DNA of 64,000 nucleotides from Rhizobium rhizogenes NBRC 13257. GTDB taxonomy: Bacteria > Pseudomonadota > Alphaproteobacteria > Rhizobiales > Rhizobiaceae. The first letter of the stretch is position 1; the number at the start of each line of letters is the position of its first letter. Both the position numbers and the translations under genes were made by a program. Shown here one piece after another: positions 45,125 to 54,381 of the stretch. The DNA is taken from assembly GCF_000696095.1 (NCBI RefSeq), contig NZ_BAYX01000006.1:248001-312000 (forward strand), written 5' to 3'. Under the pieces are notes generated by a model that made no database searches, had not been told where the DNA came from, and was given only the letters and a program-made list of their open reading frames with translations.

Positions 45125-46297
45125 ATGATTAACGGAGAAAGACTTATCGACCGTCCTCTTCGGTGGGGCATGGTTGGCGGCGGCCGCACGGGGCAGGTGG
45201 GCTACAAGCACCGCACCGGCGCGTTGCGGGATGGCAGCTACCAGCTCATCTGCGGTGCTTTCGACCTCGACGTCGCGCGTGGCCGCGATTTCGGCGTGAA
45301 GCTCGGTGTTGCGCCCGAGCGTTGCTATGACGACTACAAGGCGCTGATTGCCGCGGAAAGCCAGCGCCCGGATGGCGTGGAAGTGGTTTCCATCGCCACG
45401 CCCAACTTCACCCACTACGAGATCACCAAGGCGTGCCTTGAGGCTGGCCTTCATGTGATCTGTGAAAAGCCGCTGTTCTTCACCGTGGCCGAATGCGACG
45501 AAATTGCCAAGCTGGCGGAAGAGAAGGGGCTGATCGTCGGCGTGACCTATGGTTTCTCCGGTCATCCGCTGCTTCATCAGATGGCGGCGATGGTCAAGAA
45601 GGGGATCCTCGGCGACATCCGCATCGTCGACATGCAGTATACGCACGGCTTCAGCTCCGGCGACGATGCCAATGCATCCGACGCGCAGAAGTGGCGCACC
45701 AATCCGGCAACATCGGGTCCGACCTTCGTTCTCGGCGATATCGGAACGCATATCTACTACATGTCGCAGATCGTGCTGCCGCATATGAAGATCGAAAAAC
45801 TCCTCTGCGACCGCCAGTCGTTCATCAGATCGCGTGCGCCGCTTGAGGACAATGCCTATGTGCTGTCGCACTACGACAATGGTGCGGTCGGCCGTCTCTG
45901 GGTGTCGTCGGTCAATGCCGGTTCCATGGCCAGCCAGAGGTTCCGTTTCGTCGGATCCAAGGCCTCGGTCGAATGGACCGACACCCAACCCAACGAGCTG
46001 ATCTACGAGGTGCAGGGACAGCCGCCGCAGGTGCTTCACCACGGGATGCCGTACCTTGAAGACGAGAGCCTGCGCTATGAGCGCATGGGCGCCCTGCACA
46101 CAGAAGGTCTCGGCGACAGCTGGTCGAACATCTATCTCTGGATCGCGCAGGCCATCGACGCGAAGAAGCGCGGCGACGGCGCCTTCCTGAGGGATCATCA
46201 CTATCCGGGCATCAAGGCGGGCACCGACGGCGTGCGCTGGCTGGAAAACTGCGTGCGATCCGCAGACGCAGGCTCCGTCTGGGTCCGCTTCGAATAA
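45125..46297 (+). CDS. Gfo/Idh/MocA-family sugar or inositol dehydrogenase (operon E)
   Basis: A 390-residue NAD(P)-dependent oxidoreductase. GMVGGGRTGQVG (14-25) is the Rossmann loop, ATPNFTHYE and the EKPLFF catalytic lysine motif follow, and the C-domain has DIGTHIYYMSQIV, the Asp-x-x-x-His catalytic region. Its length (390) and KHRTGAL start are typical of the branch acting on cyclic polyols or glycosides at C3. With two TIM barrels it could start a keto-sugar elimination route or an inositol/rhizopine-like one. A 12-bp-stem hairpin follows. Confidence 0.88.
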   Translation: MINGERLIDRPLRWGMVGGGRTGQVGYKHRTGALRDGSYQLICGAFDLDVARGRDFGVKLGVAPERCYDDYKALIAAESQRPDGVEVVSIATPNFTHYEITKACLEAGLHVICEKPLFFTVAECDEIAKLAEEKGLIVGVTYGFSGHPLLHQMAAMVKKGILGDIRIVDMQYTHGFSSGDDANASDAQKWRTNPATSGPTFVLGDIGTHIYYMSQIVLPHMKIEKLLCDRQSFIRSRAPLEDNAYVLSHYDNGAVGRLWVSSVNAGSMASQRFRFVGSKASVEWTDTQPNELIYEVQGQPPQVLHHGMPYLEDESLRYERMGALHTEGLGDSWSNIYLWIAQAIDAKKRGDGAFLRDHHYPGIKAGTDGVRWLENCVRSADAGSVWVRFE

Positions 46298-46304
46298 CCC
46301 GGGA

Positions 46305-46343
46305 GAGGCGCGCCGGTTTCCTCCTACTCCCCCGGCGCGCCTC
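46305..46343 (+). terminator. 12-bp perfect stem-loop after the Gfo/Idh gene
   Basis: Arms GAGGCGCGCCGG (46305-46316) and CCGGCGCGCCTC (46332-46343), 15-base loop, followed by GATACCTCTTTT. This is terminator-like yet lies inside the apparent operon, so it may reduce expression of the last gene. Confidence 0.6.
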
Positions 46344-46371
46344 GATACCTCTTTTCAGGAAAGATGAACCG

Positions 46372-47313
46372 ATGAGACTTTCAATCTGCACCGACGTGAT
46401 GGGAAATCTGTCCTTCACGGACATGCTGGACAAATGCGTGGAACTTGGCGTCGAAGGCGTTGAAATGACCGGTGGTGGTTGGTCCGGCGCTCCGCATTTC
46501 CGCGCTGACGAACTTCTTGCGGACAAGGGCATTCTCAGGACTAAGCTTAGGGAAATCGAGGCTCGTGGCCTGGAGATCGCCGCCCTGAACTGCTCGGCCA
46601 ATCCGCTTGATCCAGGCGACATGGGCAAGCGTCACCGCAAGGAAATGGAAGAGACCTTTCGTCTTGCCGGCGAGATCGGGGTGAAGAAAATCGTCACCAT
46701 GTCCGGTCTGCCGGAGGCAGCACCCGGCGACATGGTGCCCAACTGGCTCGTCTACACCAAAAGCTGGCCCAACGAGATGCCGGAGCGCGACCGCTACCAG
46801 TGGGAGGAGCGCGCCTTCCCATTGTGGCATGATCTCGTGAGGCTTGCGGATGAAACGGGCGTCGAGAAAATCGCGCTCGAAAACTTCTCGGCGATGCTGG
46901 TGCGGAATCCCGAAACTCTGTTCCGCCTGCGCAACGAGGTCGGCCCGAAGGTGGGCATGAACCTCGATCCATCGCACCTGATGTGGATGGGCGCTGATCC
47001 GATCGCATCGGCGCGTGCACTCGGGAGTGCGATCCATCATTGCCACGGCAAGGACACGCGCATCGAACGCGGGCTCGCCGACGTCAACGGCCTGCTGGAA
47101 CTGAAAGACGTGACCGATGTGGCAAACCGCACATGGAATTATGTCGCCGTCGGCGCCGGCCATGATCTGCAATGGTGGAAGGAGTTCTTCTCGGTCGTGC
47201 GGATGGTCGGCTACAACGACTGGGTCAGCCTCGAGATGGAAGATTTCACCATGTCCACGGAGGCCGGTATCCAGTCATCCATCAATGCGCTGAAAGCGAC
47301 GATCAGCCGCTGA
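46372..47313 (+). CDS. Xylose-isomerase-like TIM-barrel protein 2 (operon E)
   Basis: A 313-residue TIM barrel distinct from the first one. It starts LSICTDVMGNLSFTDML, and has EMTGGGW, IALENFSAML (metal Glu), GMNLDPSHLMWMGADP (Asp/His) and HHCHGKDTRIE. These match a sugar-phosphate isomerase/epimerase group often found with Gfo/Idh proteins. It probably catalyses the next isomerisation, hydration or elimination step. Strong hairpins follow. Confidence 0.85.
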   Translation: MRLSICTDVMGNLSFTDMLDKCVELGVEGVEMTGGGWSGAPHFRADELLADKGILRTKLREIEARGLEIAALNCSANPLDPGDMGKRHRKEMEETFRLAGEIGVKKIVTMSGLPEAAPGDMVPNWLVYTKSWPNEMPERDRYQWEERAFPLWHDLVRLADETGVEKIALENFSAMLVRNPETLFRLRNEVGPKVGMNLDPSHLMWMGADPIASARALGSAIHHCHGKDTRIERGLADVNGLLELKDVTDVANRTWNYVAVGAGHDLQWWKEFFSVVRMVGYNDWVSLEMEDFTMSTEAGIQSSINALKATISR

Positions 47314-47322
47314 AAGATCTTG

Positions 47323-47381
47323 GCGCGGGCAGGCTATTGCCCGCGCTTGCCCGGCATACCCCGCGCCGGCAGCGCGGGGTA
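47323..47381. terminator. Tandem hairpins at a convergent gene junction
   Basis: Hairpin 1: GCGCGGGCA (47323-47331) and TGCCCGCGC (47338-47346), 6-base loop. Hairpin 2: TACCCCGCGC (47357-47366) and GCGCGGGGTA (47372-47381), 5-base loop. Both are perfect and symmetrical enough to work in either direction, separating operon E from the minus-strand operon F. Confidence 0.65.
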
Positions 47382-47419
47382 GTTCTCATGGAGTGTCAAG
47401 AAATGCCCAGTGAACGCAC

Positions 47420-48202
47420 TCACGACATGATCAAGCCGCCGTCGACGTTGATCGTCTGGCCGGTGATATAAGCGGCATCGTCGCTGGCGAGGAAGGTCAC
47501 GAGCCCGGCGACATCTTCGCCGGAGCCGGCCCGTTTCATCGGTATGCCGTCAACCCATTCCTTTATGAGCTCGCCGGGACCGTAGTTGCCGAGCAGCTTG
47601 CCCCAGGCCTGATCGTTGTAAGCCCACATATCGGTCTCGATGATCCCGGGGCAGAAGGCATTGACGGTGATGTTCTCGACCGCGACTTCCTTGGCCAGGC
47701 TTTGGGTGATCCCGACGACCCCCATCTTCGAGGCTGCATAGTGAGGCGTGTAGATGAAGCCGTCTCGCGCCTGACCTGATGCGGTGTTGATGATGCGGCC
47801 GCCACGGCGATGCTTGCGCATGCGCGCGATCGCCTCCTGCGCGCATAGGAACACGCCCTTTGTGTTCACCGCCATCACCTTGTCCCAGTCCGCTTCGGCC
47901 AGGTTCTCGACGCGCGATATCGTGATGACGCCGGCATTCTGGATGGAGACATCGACGGAGCCGAATTCACGTTCTGCGGTGTCAAAGAGAGCGATGACGC
48001 TGGCTTTGTCCGTGACGTCGCCGACGAAGGAGGCCGCGCGCCCGCCATAGCTTCTGATGTCATCCGCAACAGAATGGACAGTCTCTTCATTCGCCGAGAC
48101 AAGCACATTCGCGCCTTCGCGCGCGAACCGTTTTGCGATGGCCGCACCGATCCCCCGGCTCGCGCCGGTGACGACGACCGCCTTATTTTCGAAGCGATGC
48201 AT
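47420..48202 (-). CDS. Short-chain dehydrogenase, polyol-dehydrogenase-like (operon F)
   Basis: A 260-residue classical SDR. TGASRGIG, NAG, active-site Ser in NTASGQARDG and YAASK are present, and it ends NVDGGLIMS, the form seen in sorbitol and galactitol dehydrogenases. It is the last gene of the minus-strand operon, after triose-phosphate isomerase. Likely oxidises a polyol to a ketose, the substrate for the FGGY kinase encoded divergently. Confidence 0.88.
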   Translation of the reverse strand: MHRFENKAVVVTGASRGIGAAIAKRFAREGANVLVSANEETVHSVADDIRSYGGRAASFVGDVTDKASVIALFDTAEREFGSVDVSIQNAGVITISRVENLAEADWDKVMAVNTKGVFLCAQEAIARMRKHRRGGRIINTASGQARDGFIYTPHYAASKMGVVGITQSLAKEVAVENITVNAFCPGIIETDMWAYNDQAWGKLLGNYGPGELIKEWVDGIPMKRAGSGEDVAGLVTFLASDDAAYITGQTINVDGGLIMS

Positions 48203-48255
48203 GGAAACTCCTCCCTTTCATTGTCCGCATGATCCCGTCGGCGGCCGCTTTTCGC

Positions 48256-49002
48256 TTACGATCCGGACGCGGCGGACAGGATTGATATGAAGTCTGATGC
48301 CTTGAGCGACGCGCCGCCGACAAGTGCGCCATCGACTCCCGGAATTGAGAAGATCGGGCGAGCATTAGCCGGCTTCACCGAGCCGCCATAGAGCAAACGG
48401 ATGTCATTCGCCTCGGATCCAAATCTTCTGGAAAGCGCTGCGCGCAAGGCGGCGTGAACCTCGGCGATCTCTTCTTCCGTGGGTACTCGCCCGGTTCCGA
48501 TTGCCCACACGGGTTCATAGGCAATGGTCGTGTTTGTCGCACTTGCCCCATCGGGAAGTGAGGACTGAAGCTGTTCTTCGACGACAGCCAATGTGGCGCC
48601 GCTGGCCCTCTCGCTCTCGGTTTCACCCACGCAGATGATGGCGTTAAGCCCGGCGCGATAGGCAGCCGATGCCTTTGCAGCAACCATTGCGCTGGTCTCG
48701 CCGTGGTCCGCCCGGCGCTCGGAATGACCGAGGATCACATATGTTGCGCCGATATCGGCGAGCATCTGGGCCGAAACGTCACCCGTATGCGCGCCGGAGG
48801 AATTGGGGTGGCAATCCTGCCCGCCAATACGCAGTTTGTTTCCCTTGGAGATGGCCGCCGCCCTGTCGATCAGTGTAGCGGGCGGGCAAACGACAGCTTC
48901 GGCGGCGGCACCCTCGGCTGCCGCCGCGATTGCCGTGATCTCGGACAGATCCGAGACCAATCCATTCATCTTCCAGTTTCCAGCGATCAATTTGCGGGGC
49001 AT
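48256..49002 (-). CDS. tpiA: Triose-phosphate isomerase (operon-borne copy)
   Basis: A 248-residue TIM with all catalytic residues: K11 (GNWKMNG), H93 (ILGHSERR) and E163 ([11 protein letters not shown]). I chose ATG 49002; a GTG at 49011 overlaps the preceding SDR stop. A copy inside a catabolic operon, besides the glycolytic gene expected elsewhere, implies that dihydroxyacetone phosphate is a pathway product, as in the rhizobial erythritol locus. Confidence 0.93.
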   Translation of the reverse strand: MPRKLIAGNWKMNGLVSDLSEITAIAAAAEGAAAEAVVCPPATLIDRAAAISKGNKLRIGGQDCHPNSSGAHTGDVSAQMLADIGATYVILGHSERRADHGETSAMVAAKASAAYRAGLNAIICVGETESERASGATLAVVEEQLQSSLPDGASATNTTIAYEPVWAIGTGRVPTEEEIAEVHAALRAALSRRFGSEANDIRLLYGGSVKPANARPIFSIPGVDGALVGGASLKASDFISILSAASGS

Positions 49003-49007
49003 CACGA

Positions 49008-49796
49008 TCACCAGGCGCAGAATCCGCCGTCAACCAACAGGTCGACGCCGGTTACGAAGCTTGCGGCATCCGAGAGCAGAAACACGGCAGGGCCGACCAT
49101 CTCGTCGACGGCTGCCATGCGCTGCATCGGGGTCTGCTCTTCGAAAAGCTTCGTCTGGTGGATCATCTCCGGTCGGGTGTTCATCGGTGTGGCCGTATAG
49201 CCGGGCGAAATCGTATTGACGCGGATGCCGCGTCCGACCCACTCCATCGCCATGGATTTCGACATGTGGATCACGCCCGCCTTGGAGGCGTTATAGTGGC
49301 ACTGGTTAAGGCCGCGATTGACGATGACGCCGGACATGGAGGCGATGTTGACGATGGAACCCTTGCCATGTTTGAGCATGGAGCGGGCTTCCGCCTGGCA
49401 GGAGAGGAACACACCCTTGAGGTTGATGTCCATCAGGGTCTGGTACTGGTCTTCTTCCATCTCCTCCGCAGGATTGGCATTCGCAATGCCGGCCGCATTC
49501 ACCGCCAGCGACAAATGGCCAAGTTCGGCTTCCGTCCGCTCGACCGCCTCGGCAAGCGATGCCTTGTTCGTCACATCAGCCGCGATCTGGATCGACCGGC
49601 GCCCGGCCTGACGGATAAATCCTGCCGTCGTGGCCAGGCCGTCATCGTCCCTGCGATCGAGGAGAGCGACGTCTGCGCCGCATTGTGCAAGACCGATCGC
49701 GATGCGTTGTCCGATACCGCTGCCGGCACCTGTGACAAAGGCAATCTGCCCGGCGAGATCGAAAAGCTTCGGCGCATTCAGAGTGATGTCAGGCAT
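49008..49796 (-). CDS. Short-chain dehydrogenase, arabitol/threitol-dehydrogenase-like (operon F)
   Basis: A 262-residue SDR starting at ATG 49796. It has [12 protein letters not shown], active-site Ser in NIASMSG, and YNASK in the segment [19 protein letters not shown], given here as [13 protein letters not shown], which is typical of fungal and bacterial pentitol dehydrogenases. It ends VDGGFCAW. Two different polyol-type SDRs in one operon suggest two oxidation sites or a polyol-to-ketose and an epimerising step. Confidence 0.87.
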   Translation of the reverse strand: MPDITLNAPKLFDLAGQIAFVTGAGSGIGQRIAIGLAQCGADVALLDRRDDDGLATTAGFIRQAGRRSIQIAADVTNKASLAEAVERTEAELGHLSLAVNAAGIANANPAEEMEEDQYQTLMDINLKGVFLSCQAEARSMLKHGKGSIVNIASMSGVIVNRGLNQCHYNASKAGVIHMSKSMAMEWVGRGIRVNTISPGYTATPMNTRPEMIHQTKLFEEQTPMQRMAAVDEMVGPAVFLLSDAASFVTGVDLLVDGGFCAW

Positions 49797-49819
49797 CGCT
49801 CTTCCTTTCTTCATTCGTT

Positions 49820-51298
49820 TTAGATTGTAGCCAATTCCATAATGGAGACGTCGTTCGCCTGGTCGCGATCCAGAATGCCCGCCTGTTTGCCTTGCGCAAG
49901 CACGAGAATCCGGTTCGAAACGCCAAGCACTTCCTCAAGATCGGAGCTGACGACGATGACGGCGACGCCGCGTTTTGCCAGACCCACGATGATGTCGTAG
50001 ATGCCGGCGCGCGCGCCAACGTCGATGCCGCGCGTCGGCTCGTCGAGAACGACGACCTTGGGGTCGCGCATCAGCCATTTGGCGATCACGATTTTCTGCT
50101 GGTTTCCGCCGGAAAGGTCCGATGCCAGCTGCTCGCCGCGCCCCTTGATCCCGAAGGTCGAGATGGCTTTCCTCGCAAAGTCACGCTTCATCGAAGGCGT
50201 GATCCACCGGCGGCCGAACCGGTCCAGGTTGGCGTAGACAAGATTTTCGCCGATCCGATGGCTGACGACGAGGCCCTGGAGCTTCCGATCCTCCGGCACC
50301 ATCACGATGCCCCTTGCGATCGCGTCGGCCGGGCTGCGCAGCGCCAGCTGTTCTCCATTGAGATGAATCACGCCTGCCTTCAGCGCATCGGCGCCGGAAA
50401 TCGCGCGCACCAATTCTGTTCGACCGGCGCCGACAAGCCCTGCTATCCCGAAAATCTCACCGGCCCGAACCTCGAAGCTCACATCCCTGAACGAGCCGTC
50501 AACGGCGGTCAGGCCCTCGACCTTGAGGACCGGCCGCTCCTGTGGAGCCGGCAAGGCGGGGAACAGTCTGTCGAGCGACCGCCCGACCATGCTTTCGACG
50601 ATGGTGCGAACCGGTGTTGCGCTATCGGCGAATTCCTGGACCCGCTCGCCGTCGCGCAGTACGACGATGCGATCCGTGATCCGTTTGATTTCGTCCATTC
50701 GGTGCGAGATGTAGATGATCCCGACCCCTTCGGAGCGCAGCTTGCGAACCTGTTGAAAGAGAGCCTCGGTTTCCGCGCCGCCGAGCGCGGCTGTGGGTTC
50801 ATCGAGGATCAGCAGTTTTGCATCCAGCGCCAGGGCCTTTGCAATTTCGATCAGCTGTTGATTTGCCGTCGAAAGGCCCGCGACTTTCCTCGTGGCGGGA
50901 ATGTGCAGGTTCAAGCGCGACAGTTGCTCCTGCGCGCGCTTGACCATCTGCGCACGATCCACGATCCCGTTCTTCATCGGCCAACGACCGATGAAGACGT
51001 TCTCGGCAATCGTCAGTTCCGGTAGGAGCTGAAGCTCCTGATGGATCAGCACGACGCCCTTGTCGATCGCTTCGCGGGGGGAGGCAGGGGCGTAAGGCTG
51101 CCCCTGCCATGTCATTGTGCCCTCAGAAGGAGTGCGTGATCCGGCGATGATGCCCGACAAGGTCGACTTGCCGGCGCCGTTTTCACCGAGGAGGGCGACA
51201 ACCTCTCCGGGGTAAACGTCGAGGCTGACGCTCTTGAGGACCTCAAGCGGGCCATAGCGCTTCGAGATGCCCCGAAGAGAGAGAACCGGTTCCGTCAT
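49820..51298 (-). CDS. Ribose-type ABC ATPase, two-domain (RbsA-like, operon F)
   Basis: A 492-residue fused ATPase. The first domain has Walker A GENGAGKST, signature LSTANQQ and Walker B LLILDEPTAALG; the second has the normal degenerate Walker A GLVGAGRTE, signature LSGGNQQK and Walker B VVVLDEPTRGID. ATG 51298 follows GGGAGTGGTG. It powers the operon F importer. Confidence 0.92.
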   Translation of the reverse strand: MTEPVLSLRGISKRYGPLEVLKSVSLDVYPGEVVALLGENGAGKSTLSGIIAGSRTPSEGTMTWQGQPYAPASPREAIDKGVVLIHQELQLLPELTIAENVFIGRWPMKNGIVDRAQMVKRAQEQLSRLNLHIPATRKVAGLSTANQQLIEIAKALALDAKLLILDEPTAALGGAETEALFQQVRKLRSEGVGIIYISHRMDEIKRITDRIVVLRDGERVQEFADSATPVRTIVESMVGRSLDRLFPALPAPQERPVLKVEGLTAVDGSFRDVSFEVRAGEIFGIAGLVGAGRTELVRAISGADALKAGVIHLNGEQLALRSPADAIARGIVMVPEDRKLQGLVVSHRIGENLVYANLDRFGRRWITPSMKRDFARKAISTFGIKGRGEQLASDLSGGNQQKIVIAKWLMRDPKVVVLDEPTRGIDVGARAGIYDIIVGLAKRGVAVIVVSSDLEEVLGVSNRILVLAQGKQAGILDRDQANDVSIMELATI

Positions 51299-51320
51299 AT
51301 CACCACTCCCGAGCCTGAAT

Positions 51321-52250
51321 TTATGGATGGTTGGCGATAAAGCTTTCCACGTTTTCTTTCGTGGTGAGCGTCGCATCCATCAGCTGAACAGGCGGCACCT
51401 TCTCGCCACCAACGATCTTGACGGCCATATCCACGGCCGCGCGACCCATCTTCTGCGTCTGCTGTGTCGCGGTGACGTCGAAAACGCTGTTCTTGAGGGC
51501 TTCAAGAGCGGCGGTGTCACCGTCAAAGCCACCAACGACGACCTTCTGCGACGGGTTGCCGACCTTGATGGCCTGCGCCGCGCCCAATGCCAGACCGTCT
51601 GCCTGGGCAAACACGATGGAAACATCAGGATGTGCCTGGAGCATGTTCTGCATGATCTGGAAGCCCTCATCCTGGCTCCACATGTTGGACCACTGCTCTG
51701 CAACGATCTTCACACCCGGGTTTGCCTTGACGGCGTCCATGCAGCCCTTGGTGCGATCGACTTCCGGGGTCGTACCCTTTTGGCCGTGGATGATCACCAT
51801 GTTGCCCTTGCCGCCGGCCTTTTCGATGATGTGCTTGCACACGGCATTGGCCGAGGCGACGGAGTCGGTCGCCAGGAAGGTGTCGCCCGGAGCGCCATCG
51901 GCGTTGCGGTCCACATTGATGACCGGAACGTCTGCCTGGTGTGCGAGTTTCACGGGAATGGTCGCTGCCGCGGCGCCCGCCGGGATGTAGATCAGCGCAT
52001 CGATGTTCTGGGTGAGAAGATCCTGGATCTGGTTCACCTGCGTCGGGCCATCGCCCTTCGCATCGACCGTCACCACCGTGATGCCACGGGTCTTGGCCTC
52101 GGCTTCAACGGCCTGCTTGATCTGGTTGAAGAAGTTTGCCTGAAGGTTGGCGACCGCGAGGCCGAGCTTCTTGACTTCCTTGGCCTGCACCGATCCGAAT
52201 GAAAGGGCGAGGGCGGCAGCTGTCGTCAGTAGAATGCGGGAAAGTTTCAT
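51321..52250 (-). CDS. Ribose-type sugar-binding protein (operon F)
   Basis: A 309-residue RbsB-like protein. Signal peptide to SVQAKEV. The core has GLAVANLQANFFNQIK, IYIPAGAAAATIP, INVDRNADGAPG, DRTKGCMDAV and VVGGFDGDTAALE, all typical CUT2 features. ATG 52250 follows AAGGAGGAACTG. The ligand is unknown; it should be the polyol or sugar handled by the operon F enzymes. Confidence 0.92.
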   Translation of the reverse strand: MKLSRILLTTAAALALSFGSVQAKEVKKLGLAVANLQANFFNQIKQAVEAEAKTRGITVVTVDAKGDGPTQVNQIQDLLTQNIDALIYIPAGAAAATIPVKLAHQADVPVINVDRNADGAPGDTFLATDSVASANAVCKHIIEKAGGKGNMVIIHGQKGTTPEVDRTKGCMDAVKANPGVKIVAEQWSNMWSQDEGFQIMQNMLQAHPDVSIVFAQADGLALGAAQAIKVGNPSQKVVVGGFDGDTAALEALKNSVFDVTATQQTQKMGRAAVDMAVKIVGGEKVPPVQLMDATLTTKENVESFIANHP

Positions 52251-52310
52251 CAGTTCCTCCTTGGGTTTGACCTTGCCCCTGGGTGTTTCCTCCGCCCCTG
52301 GGCTTTTGAT

Positions 52311-52362
52311 CCTCTCCAATCGCCAGGAGAGGAATTCTCGAATGCGCGGCCCAATTGGCCGC
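52311..52362. other. Two hairpins between operon F permease and binding-protein genes
   Basis: CCTCTCC/GGAGAGG (52311-52332, 8-base loop) and GCGGCC/GGCCGC (52346-52362, 5-base loop). They lie between two minus-strand genes, ahead of the binding-protein gene, and may mark an mRNA processing point. Confidence 0.4.
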
Positions 52363-52367
52363 TTACA

Positions 52368-53348
52368 TCATCTCTTCTTGCGGCGGAGCGTTTCAGCGCC
52401 GACGGCGAGCACGATGACCACGCCGATAATGACCTGCTGCAGGAAGGGGGAGACATTCAGCAAATTGAGACCGTTGCGCAGCACGCCGATGATGAGCACA
52501 CCGATCAAGGTGCCGCCGATGCCTCCGGCTCCGCCCGAAAGCGAGGTGCCGCCGATCACAACTGCCGCGATGGTGTCGAGCTCATAGCCGAAGCCGCTGG
52601 AGGGCTGGACGGCATCGAGGCGAGCGGCAAGGACAATCCCCGCCAGGCCGGCAAGTATTGCGCAAACGACGTAAACGCCGATCGTCACGAGCGCGACATT
52701 GATGCCGGCGAGGCGGGCAACCTCCGGGCTTCCGCCGACGGCGTAGAGCATGCGGCCTTCCGAGCGAAACTGCAGGAAAAGCCAGGCGACGAGGACGATG
52801 GCGAGCATCACGAAGACCGTGGCCGTCAGCACACCGAAATGCCGGTCGATCGCCAGCATCGTGAACCAATCCGGGAAGCCGACGATCTGCTGGCCATCGG
52901 TAATCATATTGGCCACGCCACGCGCGACCGACATCATCGCAAGCGTTGCAATGAAGGCTGGAACGCGGAAACTCGTCACCATCACGCCGACAATCAGGCC
53001 GCTCAATGCTGAGGCAAGGAGTGCCAGGGGAACGGCGACCGCCATCGGCAGCCCGGCGACGTTTGCAACCCATCCCATGATCATCATCGACAAAGCGAGC
53101 ACCGATCCAACCGACAGATCGATGCCTCCGATGAGAATGACGAAGGTCATTCCGACGGACATGATGCCGAGAACGGTAATCTGGTCGAGAATGTTCAATG
53201 CGTTCCGCGTCGAAAGAAACGTATCGGTCGCAACGCTTAGGAATGCGCAGAGTAGCAGCAGTCCAATCAGGGGGCCTGTCGCTCCGCCGAGCCATGCCAG
53301 CGAATTCCTGGACTGTTGAGCCGGCTCTTGAACACCGAGTGCGGACAT
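52368..53348 (-). CDS. Ribose-type ABC permease (operon F)
   Basis: A 326-residue CUT2 permease with about nine hydrophobic segments. GGIDLSVGSVLALSMMI and GGTSLSGGAGGIGGTLIGV are family signatures. I chose ATG 53348 (MSALGVQEP), preceded by GGAGGAACA. It is the first gene of the minus-strand half of F. Confidence 0.9.
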   Translation of the reverse strand: MSALGVQEPAQQSRNSLAWLGGATGPLIGLLLLCAFLSVATDTFLSTRNALNILDQITVLGIMSVGMTFVILIGGIDLSVGSVLALSMMIMGWVANVAGLPMAVAVPLALLASALSGLIVGVMVTSFRVPAFIATLAMMSVARGVANMITDGQQIVGFPDWFTMLAIDRHFGVLTATVFVMLAIVLVAWLFLQFRSEGRMLYAVGGSPEVARLAGINVALVTIGVYVVCAILAGLAGIVLAARLDAVQPSSGFGYELDTIAAVVIGGTSLSGGAGGIGGTLIGVLIIGVLRNGLNLLNVSPFLQQVIIGVVIVLAVGAETLRRKKR

Positions 53349-53393
53349 TGTTCCTCCCACCCATTCGCTGAATGCGAGATTTAATCCTCGCAA

Positions 53394-53409
53394 TAGAATA
53401 ATTATTCAC
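53394..53409. promoter_or_regulatory. SorC-like operator candidate 1
   Basis: TAGAATAATTATTCAC contains the perfect palindrome GAATAATTATTC (53396-53407) and matches the pattern GTGAAT-N4-ATTCAC in ten of the twelve arm positions. It lies 46-61 bp before the permease start. Confidence 0.5.
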
Positions 53410-53507
53410 AAGTGTTGAAAAATGCACTACCGCCTCTTTCTGGTCGTGTCAATAGGCCTGTAGGTGCCGATCCCCGAGGTCGCGCAGGGTTATATTCAGA
53501 AATTGGC

Positions 53508-53559
53508 TTGACTAGAGCGCAGTTTATGCAAAAATATGTGATAGTGAATATTTATGCAC
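53508..53559 (+). promoter_or_regulatory. Transketolase promoter zone with SorC-like operator candidate 2
   Basis: TTGACT (53508-53513) is followed by an A-rich stretch near 53530 that may be the -10 region. GTGAATATTTATGCAC (53544-53559) matches GTGAAT-N4-ATTCAC with a single arm mismatch, and lies 13 bp before the transketolase start. TTTATGCA occurs twice (53523-53530, 53551-53558). Confidence 0.5.
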
Positions 53560-53571
53560 AAAGGAAGCGTC

Positions 53572-54381
53572 ATGCAGTGGAAGGAACTTGAGCGCATCGC
53601 GCGTCAGATACGTCTGCGCGATCTGGAAGCGGTATATGCGGCGGGCGCGGGTCATATTGGCGGGGAGATGTCGGCGATCGATATCCTCACCGCGCTCTAT
53701 TTCCATGTGTTGAAGATCTATCCGGATAACGCGAAGCATCCTGGCCGGGACCGGTTCGTTCTCTCAAAGGGACACACCGCATGCGCCCTCTACATCACCC
53801 TGGCGAAGCGCGGTTTCTTCCCCGAGGACGAGATCTCGACCTTCCTGCAGCCGTACTCGCGTCTTAACGGACACCCGAATTGCAACAAGGTTCCCGGTGT
53901 CGAGACCAATACCGGTCCGCTTGGACATGGCCTTCCGGTCGCCATCGGTATCGCAAAAGCCGGCAAGCTTGCCTCTGCGGGCTACCACACCTACGTCATG
54001 ACCGGCGATGGCGAGATGCAGGAAGGATCGAACTGGGAAGCGATCATGGCGGCGTCCCAGTTCGGGCTGGATAACCTGACGCTGATCATCGACCACAATC
54101 GGTTCCAGCAGGGTGCTGCCCTTGCCGATACCAACAATGTAGCGCCATTGCGGCCGAAGCTCGAAGCATTCGGCTGGGAGGTCAGTGAGATCAATGGCAA
54201 TGAAATGGCGGAAATCGTTCCGGCACTTCAGCATCGGGGCGCCCGCCCGCATTGCATCGTCGCCCACACCAACAAGGGCCACGGCATTTCGTTCATGCAG
54301 GACCGGGTCGACTGGCATCACAAGGTGCCAAACAAGGAACAGTACGAACTCGCAGTCGCAGAACTGTCGGAGGCACTTTAA
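53572..54381 (+). CDS. Transketolase N-terminal (TPP-binding) subunit
   Basis: A 269-residue split-transketolase alpha chain. ATG 53572 follows AAGGAAGCG; an upstream ATG at 53554 has no such site. Thiamine-diphosphate motif GDGEMQEGSNW (145-155), and H28, H68, H101 and GHG at 118-120 correspond to substrate and cofactor residues of full-length enzymes. It forms an alpha2-beta2 enzyme with the next gene product. Split forms occur in several catabolic operons, such as the apulose-4-phosphate transketolase AptAB and the sulfo-transketolase SqwGH. Confidence 0.9.
   Translation: MQWKELERIARQIRLRDLEAVYAAGAGHIGGEMSAIDILTALYFHVLKIYPDNAKHPGRDRFVLSKGHTACALYITLAKRGFFPEDEISTFLQPYSRLNGHPNCNKVPGVETNTGPLGHGLPVAIGIAKAGKLASAGYHTYVMTGDGEMQEGSNWEAIMAASQFGLDNLTLIIDHNRFQQGAALADTNNVAPLRPKLEAFGWEVSEINGNEMAEIVPALQHRGARPHCIVAHTNKGHGISFMQDRVDWHHKVPNKEQYELAVAELSEAL

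Noticed and set aside
50341..50420. Degenerate Walker A in the second half of the operon F ATPase
   Set aside because: GAGRTE in place of GKST is normal for the second domain of RbsA-type proteins, so it is not a mutation.
49892..51025. 377-codon plus-strand frame within the RbsA-like gene
   Set aside because: Antisense to a two-domain ATPase with intact Walker motifs; its composition is typical of a shadow frame.
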